From positions 1,409,501 through 1,473,500 of the forward strand of contig NZ_CP021646.1 in NCBI RefSeq assembly GCF_002208135.1: 64,000 bases of DNA. The letters are read 5' to 3'. Source of the stretch: Pseudoalteromonas piscicida. Its GTDB lineage: Bacteria > Pseudomonadota > Gammaproteobacteria > Enterobacterales > Alteromonadaceae. Position 1 is the stretch's first letter. The number at the start of each line of letters is the position of its first letter. Of the stretch, positions 59,864 to 64,000 are shown in pieces. A program made the translations under genes and the position numbers. The notes beneath the pieces are model-generated. The model was not told where the DNA came from and ran no database searches. It saw nothing but the letters and a program-made list of their open reading frames with translations.

Positions 59864-59911
59864 TTAATTCGAGTGCCACCACCAAATGTTTTTTTGAATT
59901 TGTTTGTTCAT
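59864..59911 (-). CDS. trpL: trp leader peptide, distal copy (WWW)
   Basis: ATG 59911: MNKQIQKNIWWWHSN, stop TAA at 59864-59866. Three consecutive Trp codons at positions 10-12. No strong ribosome site is visible. Similar in layout to the proximal copy (MN start, Asn/Thr before I-WWW), which suggests duplication of a whole attenuator cassette. Confidence 0.85.
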   Translation of the reverse strand: MNKQIQKNIWWWHSN

Positions 59912-59947
59912 TTGTGAATATTTCGTTGTTTAATCTAAATTAGCTAC

Positions 59948-59977
59948 AGTAAACCCTATTCTTGCTACAAGTGTCAA
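59948..59977 (-). promoter_or_regulatory. Candidate trp promoter
   Basis: TTGACA (59972-59977 on minus) and TTTACT (59948-59953) with an 18-base spacer, giving a start near 59941 and a 5' leader of about 30 bases to the distal trpL. By eye only. Confidence 0.5.
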
Positions 59978-60005
59978 GGGCAAATATCAGAAAATAACCT
60001 AAGGT

Positions 60006-60030
60006 CGTATCAGTTAACTTGTGATATAAT
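60006..60030. promoter_or_regulatory. Possible TrpR operator overlapping the rnm promoter
   Basis: The palindromic core AGTTAACT (60012-60019) and its flanks match about 13 of 18 bases of the Escherichia coli trp operator. On the plus strand an extended -10, TGATATAAT (60022-60030), follows for rnm. Its distance from the candidate trp promoter (about -74) makes a trp role uncertain. Confidence 0.35.
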
Positions 60031-60067
60031 CAAAACGTTGATAATTCATAGAGATAGTTAATACATT

Positions 60068-60913
60068 TTGATTAAATATGACCTCCACAGCCATACTACT
60101 TTTTCCGATGGCCGCTTAGCTGTTGATGAATTGCTTGAGCGAGCAACGGAAAAAGGCGTTGATATTCTTGCAATTACCGATCATGACACGATAGAAGCGA
60201 TCCAGCCTGCCCGTGACTACATTAACCAAAATAATCTCACGTTAGAACTTATTAATGGCGTTGAAATTTCCACAAAATGGGAAAGCTTTGAAATCCATAT
60301 TGTTGGATTAAACTTTGACCCTGAGCATGAAGCATTGACAAAGCTGCTGCACGAACAGCAGCAAAAGCGAGAAGCCAGAGCAAAAGAAATCGGCGAGCGC
60401 TTAGCCAAAAAGGGCTATGAACATGTTTACGAAGATGCCCTTGCACTTGCCCAAACTGCGCAGATCACTAGGGCGCATTTTGCTCAAGTGCTGGTTGAAC
60501 GGGGCGTAGCTAAAAATGTGCAAAGCGTTTTCAATAAATTTTTAGCACGTGGCAAGACCGGATATGTGCCAAGCCAGTGGTGCGACATACAAACTGCCGT
60601 CGCTGCTATTCACGCAGCGGGTGGGGTAAGTGTGCTGGCGCATCCTGCTCGATACAAAATGTCGAATAAGTGGCTAAGAAAGTTAATTGCTGAATTTAAA
60701 GCGGTTGGGGGAGCTGCAATGGAAGTTGCACAGCCGCAGCAAGCGCCTACAGAGCGCCAATTTTTGGGGCGACTAAGTCAAGAGTTTGAATTGTTAGCAA
60801 GCCAAGGGTCAGATTTCCACTTCCCAATGCCTTGGGTCGACCTTGGTCGTAACTTGTATTTACCTAAAGATTGTCAAGGAGTTTGGCGTCATTGGGGAGG
60901 CAAAGAGGAATAA
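60068..60913 (+). CDS. rnm: PHP-domain 5'-3' exoribonuclease RNase AM (TrpH/YciV)
   Basis: 281 residues from TTG 60068: MIKYDLHSHTTFSDGRLAVDELL. PHP metal-binding motifs DLHSH, ITDHDT, SVLAHPAR and SQGSDFH are present. Known as TrpH for its place beside trp operons and more recently as RNase AM, maturing rRNA 5' ends. Starts the rnm-yciO-scpA-scpB-rluB run and is divergent from trp. Four-base gap to yciO. Confidence 0.93.
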   Translation: MIKYDLHSHTTFSDGRLAVDELLERATEKGVDILAITDHDTIEAIQPARDYINQNNLTLELINGVEISTKWESFEIHIVGLNFDPEHEALTKLLHEQQQKREARAKEIGERLAKKGYEHVYEDALALAQTAQITRAHFAQVLVERGVAKNVQSVFNKFLARGKTGYVPSQWCDIQTAVAAIHAAGGVSVLAHPARYKMSNKWLRKLIAEFKAVGGAAMEVAQPQQAPTERQFLGRLSQEFELLASQGSDFHFPMPWVDLGRNLYLPKDCQGVWRHWGGKEE

Positions 60914-60917
60914 GCTT

Positions 60918-61538
60918 ATGAGTCAATTTTTTCATATTCACCCAGATAACCCGCAAACGCGTTTAATTCGCCAAGCGGCTGATATTATTGAACAAGGTGG
61001 CGTGGTTGTGTTTCCAACCGACTCCGGCTATGCCATTGGTTGCAACCTCGGTAATAAGCAAGCTAAGGAGCGGATAGAGCGGATCCGCGGCATTGAAAAA
61101 CACCATAACTTCACTCTTTTATGCCGAGATCTGTCTGAGCTTTCGACCTATGCCCGTGTCGATAATCAAATGTTTAGGATGATTAAGAATAATACGCCGG
61201 GTCCGTACACTTTTATCTTTAAAGGAACAAAAGAAGTTCCTCGCCGGTTGCTCAATGAAAAGAAAAAGACCATCGGGATCCGTGTTACTGATAACCCAAT
61301 TACCTGCGCTTTGTTGGAAGCGCTGGGTGAACCTTTGATGTCATGCTCCTTGATTTTGCCGGGAGAGCAGTTTACCGAGTCTGATCCGGATGATATCCGC
61401 ATGCGTCTTGAGAAGCACGTAGACTTGATCATTCATGGTGGCTATTTAATCGAGCAAGCTACCACCGTTATTGATATGTCCGAAGACACCATTGAAATTT
61501 TGCGTCGTGGCTGTGGCGATACGTTGCCTTTTGAATAA
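60918..61538 (+). CDS. yciO: YciO (Sua5/YrdC/YciO family)
   Basis: 206 residues from ATG 60918 (MSQFFHIHPDNPQTRLIRQAADIIEQGGVVVFPTDSGYAIGCNL). YrdC-fold with KHHNFTLLCRDLSELSTYARVDN and PGPYTFIFKGT. Threonylcarbamoyl-AMP synthase-related, but the YciO subgroup has weak or no such activity. An upstream open frame of 25 codons overlaps rnm and lacks family sequence. Confidence 0.93.
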   Translation: MSQFFHIHPDNPQTRLIRQAADIIEQGGVVVFPTDSGYAIGCNLGNKQAKERIERIRGIEKHHNFTLLCRDLSELSTYARVDNQMFRMIKNNTPGPYTFIFKGTKEVPRRLLNEKKKTIGIRVTDNPITCALLEALGEPLMSCSLILPGEQFTESDPDDIRMRLEKHVDLIIHGGYLIEQATTVIDMSEDTIEILRRGCGDTLPFE

Positions 61539-61549
61539 CGCATGCTGAG

Positions 61550-62344
61550 ATGACAGAAGCACTCCAACAGAAGTTACCGCTGGCATTTTTACACGGTGAA
61601 GCGGTAATTGAAAAGCCGGAAGATCTCTATATACCCCCCGAAGCCTTAGAAGTTATCTTAGAGACCTTTGAAGGCCCGTTGGATTTACTGCTTTATCTTA
61701 TTAAAAGACATAAATTAGATATTTTAGAATTACCGATTTTTAGTATTACTCAGCAGTATGTTCAGTATGTTGAAATGATGAAGGACATGCAGCTCGAACT
61801 TGCGGGTGAATACTTAGTGATGGCAGCTTTGCTGGCACAAATAAAATCAAGAATGCTACTACCAAAACACGAAGAGTTAGAGGAAGAGGAAGATCCCAGA
61901 GCGGAGCTAGTGAGGCGCTTGCAGGAATACGAGCAATTTAAGCAAGCCGCTGAGAACTTAGATGATATCCCTCGTGTTGAGCGTGATATCTTTGTCGCTC
62001 ATGCATTGGTAGACAGTAGTATCGACTCTGAGCCAGAATTCCCAGACATTGAACTGAGGGAATTACTTTTGGCGCTGTCGGAAGTGATGGCCCGAGCCAA
62101 GACCTTTGAGCACCATCATATATCCGCAGAAGCACTTTCGACTCGAGAGCGTATGAGCTTTATATTGCAATTGCTACGAGAACAGAATAAGCCGGTAGAA
62201 TTTGCGCGATTTTTTACCTTGGACGAAGGGCGCAGTGGTGTGGTGGTTACTTTTATTGCCATGCTCGAACTCATTAAGGAACAATTGGTTGACTATATTC
62301 AATCAGCAACGGCAGCGTCGATTTACCTGCATTTAAAAGGCTAG
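61550..62344 (+). CDS. scpA: Segregation and condensation protein A
   Basis: 264 residues. The kleisin signature FEGPLDLLLYLIKRHKLDILELPIFSITQQYVQYVE (residues 38-75) is present, followed by the helical middle and a C-terminal winged-helix. With ScpB and an SMC (or MksB) it forms condensin. In gammaproteobacteria with MukBEF, ScpAB can be remnants; here both are intact. Confidence 0.96.
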   Translation: MTEALQQKLPLAFLHGEAVIEKPEDLYIPPEALEVILETFEGPLDLLLYLIKRHKLDILELPIFSITQQYVQYVEMMKDMQLELAGEYLVMAALLAQIKSRMLLPKHEELEEEEDPRAELVRRLQEYEQFKQAAENLDDIPRVERDIFVAHALVDSSIDSEPEFPDIELRELLLALSEVMARAKTFEHHHISAEALSTRERMSFILQLLREQNKPVEFARFFTLDEGRSGVVVTFIAMLELIKEQLVDYIQSATAASIYLHLKG

Positions 62345-62397
62345 GGGATGGCTGCAGCCTCTGCTATACTCCGCATTTTTATCTTCAAGCATAAAAT

Positions 62398-62985
62398 ATG
62401 AAAAGACGCGTTAGCGATGAACAACTGGTTGAATTGGTTGAAGCAGCGATTTTCGTTTCAGATAAGCCGTTATCTAAAAAGCGCTTAAAAGAAACGGTGC
62501 TGGAAGATATCAGCGTGTCATCACCGCGTATTGAACAGGCACTGGAAACACTGGTAAATCATTATCAAACTCGCGGCGTAAGGCTGGTTGAGGTTGGTAC
62601 CGGATATCGTTTTCAAGCTTGCCCTAGCTTGAGCCCTTGGCTAAGTAAACTGTGGCAGGAAAAAGCACCAAAATACTCACGTGCTACACTTGAGACTCTA
62701 GCATTGATTGCTTACCGACAACCGATCACTCGAGGTGAAATTGAACAAGTTCGCGGCGTCACCGTGAGTTCCAATATTATCAAAAGCTTGATAGATCGCG
62801 AGTGGATAAAAGTGGTGGGTTATAAAGAGGTACCGGGTAAGCCTGCATTGTATGCAACGACAAAACAATTTTTAGATTACTTCTCATTATCTGGTCTTGG
62901 GGAATTACCTCGATTACCTGAACAACATAATGAGAAAATAGAACAGTTATTAAACGATCCTTCTGTGAGAGAACCATCTGAATGA
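62398..62985 (+). CDS. scpB: Segregation and condensation protein B
   Basis: 195 residues with two winged-helix domains: [22 protein letters not shown], and [39 protein letters not shown], the ScpB core, then [15 protein letters not shown]. Regulatory partner of ScpA. Overlaps rluB by four bases (ATGA). Confidence 0.96.
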   Translation: MKRRVSDEQLVELVEAAIFVSDKPLSKKRLKETVLEDISVSSPRIEQALETLVNHYQTRGVRLVEVGTGYRFQACPSLSPWLSKLWQEKAPKYSRATLETLALIAYRQPITRGEIEQVRGVTVSSNIIKSLIDREWIKVVGYKEVPGKPALYATTKQFLDYFSLSGLGELPRLPEQHNEKIEQLLNDPSVREPSE

Positions 62986-63842
62986 GTGAAAAACTACAAA
63001 AAGTATTGGCAAGAGCTGGCGTTGGCTCAAGACGTGAAATGGAAAAGTATATTGAGTCTAACCGCGTAAGTGTAGATGGAAAAGTTGCCAAGCTAGGAGA
63101 CCGAGTGGAAGAGACTTCGGTGATCCGTGTAGATGGACATGTTGTTAAAATAGAGCAGCAAGAAGAGCGCATCTGTCGCGTACTCATGTATCATAAGCCT
63201 GAAGGGGAGTTGTGTACTCGTCGCGACCCTCAAGGTCGTCGCACTGTATTCGATAGGCTACCAAAGTTAGACGGTGACCGTTGGATAGCAATTGGGCGAT
63301 TAGATATCAATACATCAGGTCTGTTGCTCTTTACCAATGATGGTGAGCTAGCTAATCGCTTGATGCACCCAAAATACGAAGTCGAACGTGAATACTCTGC
63401 TCGCGTATTTGGTGAAGTAACAAACCAAACGTTGCGTACATTAACCAAAGGCGTTGAGCTAGAAGACGGCCCTGCAAAATTCCTTAAGATTAAGCCTCTT
63501 GGTGGTGAAGGTCTGAATAAGTGGTTCAATGTAACGCTAACGGAAGGGCGTAATCGTGAAGTCAGGCGCCTTTGGCAGTCACAAGATGTTGAAGTGTCGC
63601 GTTTGATCCGTATCCGTTATGGTAAATTAGAGCTAAACAAGCGTTTGCCACAAGGTGGGTGGGAAGAATTAAAATTGGAAGATGTCAACTACTTACGTAA
63701 ATCGGTAAGCATGAGAGCCGAGCAGCAAACTAAGTTGTCGGTCATGCCAGAAAAGCGTAAAGACAAGCGCGCGAAAATTAATAAGATCCGCAAAGCGGTG
63801 AAAAAGCATAATCAAAGGGTCAAAACCCCAAGAAGAAAGTAA
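62982..63842 (+). CDS. rluB: 23S rRNA pseudouridine(2605) synthase RluB
   Basis: 286 residues. S4 domain ([34 protein letters not shown]), then catalytic Asp in [18 protein letters not shown] and [12 protein letters not shown]-terminal 35 residues are strongly basic ([21 protein letters not shown]). The neighbour of scpB as in many gammaproteobacteria. Confidence 0.97.
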   Translation: MSEKLQKVLARAGVGSRREMEKYIESNRVSVDGKVAKLGDRVEETSVIRVDGHVVKIEQQEERICRVLMYHKPEGELCTRRDPQGRRTVFDRLPKLDGDRWIAIGRLDINTSGLLLFTNDGELANRLMHPKYEVEREYSARVFGEVTNQTLRTLTKGVELEDGPAKFLKIKPLGGEGLNKWFNVTLTEGRNREVRRLWQSQDVEVSRLIRIRYGKLELNKRLPQGGWEELKLEDVNYLRKSVSMRAEQQTKLSVMPEKRKDKRAKINKIRKAVKKHNQRVKTPRRK

Positions 63843-63855
63843 TTTAAGCTTTCTT

Positions 63856-63881
63856 AAAACACCAGCCTAGCTGGTGTTTTT
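63856..63881 (+). terminator. Terminator after rluB
   Basis: AAAACACCAG-CCTAG-CTGGTGTTTTTG stem-loop with T tail, about 14 bases past the stop. Confidence 0.88.
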
Positions 63882-63902
63882 GTATTTGATAAGGAAATGC
63901 AA

Positions 63903-64000
63903 ATGAAAGAGACGTTTTCTGGTAGTTGTCTGTGTGGTCAGGTTAAGTATCTTGTAGAGGGCAACGCGCAGGGCTTTTATTTATGTCATTGTGAGTATTG
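63903..64000 (+). CDS. GFA (glutathione-dependent formaldehyde-activating)-family protein, partial
   Basis: ATG 63903 with AAGGAAATG upstream; runs off the right edge. The visible start MKETFSGSCLCGQVKYLVEG and CHCEY match the GFA/CENP-V zinc-binding family (GSCxCGxVxY, then CHC). True formaldehyde activity is shown only for some members. C-terminus not visible. Confidence 0.85.
   Translation, partial: MKETFSGSCLCGQVKYLVEGNAQGFYLCHCEY

Overview
The window is a contiguous piece of a marine gammaproteobacterial chromosome, most likely Pseudoalteromonas or a close relative in the Alteromonadales. The call rests on gene content and order (rne/rluC, maf, yceD-rpmF-plsX-fabD-fabG-acpP-fabF-pabC-mltG, yejL/yejK, a trp operon with separate trpE and trpG and fused trpCF, then rnm-yciO-scpA-scpB-rluB), on a moderate G+C content, and on a FabY-type ketosynthase. 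I see no prophage, insertion sequence with transposase, CRISPR array, rRNA or tRNA. Most of the window is housekeeping DNA with a few accessory insertions.

Layout. 1-7.1 kb (minus): cbb3 cytochrome oxidase ccoNOQP, a terminator, then its assembly genes ccoH, ccoI, ccoS and a SafE/TauE-like membrane protein cut by the window edge. 7.4-8.3 kb (plus): a lipoprotein with a YtkA/FixH-like motif overlapping a GreA-like gene. 8.4-11.4 kb: a GlxA/AraC-type regulator divergent from fabY, whose reading frame is broken in a G6 tract, followed by a 135-bp inverted-repeat element. 11.6-14.6 kb: glutathione-dependent formaldehyde detoxification (fghA, frmA) and a divergent LysR regulator. 14.6-16.2 kb: a SulP transporter. 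16.4-30 kb: rne, a 610-bp intergenic region, rluC, a HAD phosphatase, maf, yceD, rpmF, the fatty-acid cluster (without fabH), a frameshifted pabC, and mltG. 30-34.4 kb: marC, a STAS-like gene, a LysR gene overlapping aceK, and a DUF4124-like protein. 34.5-39 kb: a YejM-like protein with a degenerate periplasmic domain, yejL, yejK, and a porin/PstS-like pair. 39-44.4 kb: an envelope cluster with an LPP20 lipoprotein, LpoB and a COG3014 lipoprotein, divergent from a second LPP20 lipoprotein and an MltC-type transglycosylase. 44.4-53.1 kb: a frameshifted yfcH, a PerM-type transporter, a PepSY/response regulator/kinase operon, YciI, a sodium-dependent transporter, a frameshifted CPBP protease, yciB and an HU-like protein. 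53.1-59.9 kb (minus): trpEGD(CF)BA. 60-64 kb (plus): rnm, yciO, scpA, scpB, rluB and the start of a GFA-family gene.

The most striking find is upstream of trpE. Two complete ribosome-mediated attenuators lie in tandem. Each has its own leader peptide (MNKQIQKNIWWWHSN, then MNNNITVNTIWWWWMP), its own antiterminator pairing and its own terminator. A second theme is that four genes (fabY, pabC, yfcH, CPBP protease) are each broken by what looks like one missing base. In three of them the break sits precisely in a G tract, which points to either a systematic sequence error or slippage. In fabY the tract also forms a canonical -1 slippery heptamer. This matters because the fab cluster here lacks fabH, so FabY may be what starts fatty-acid synthesis.
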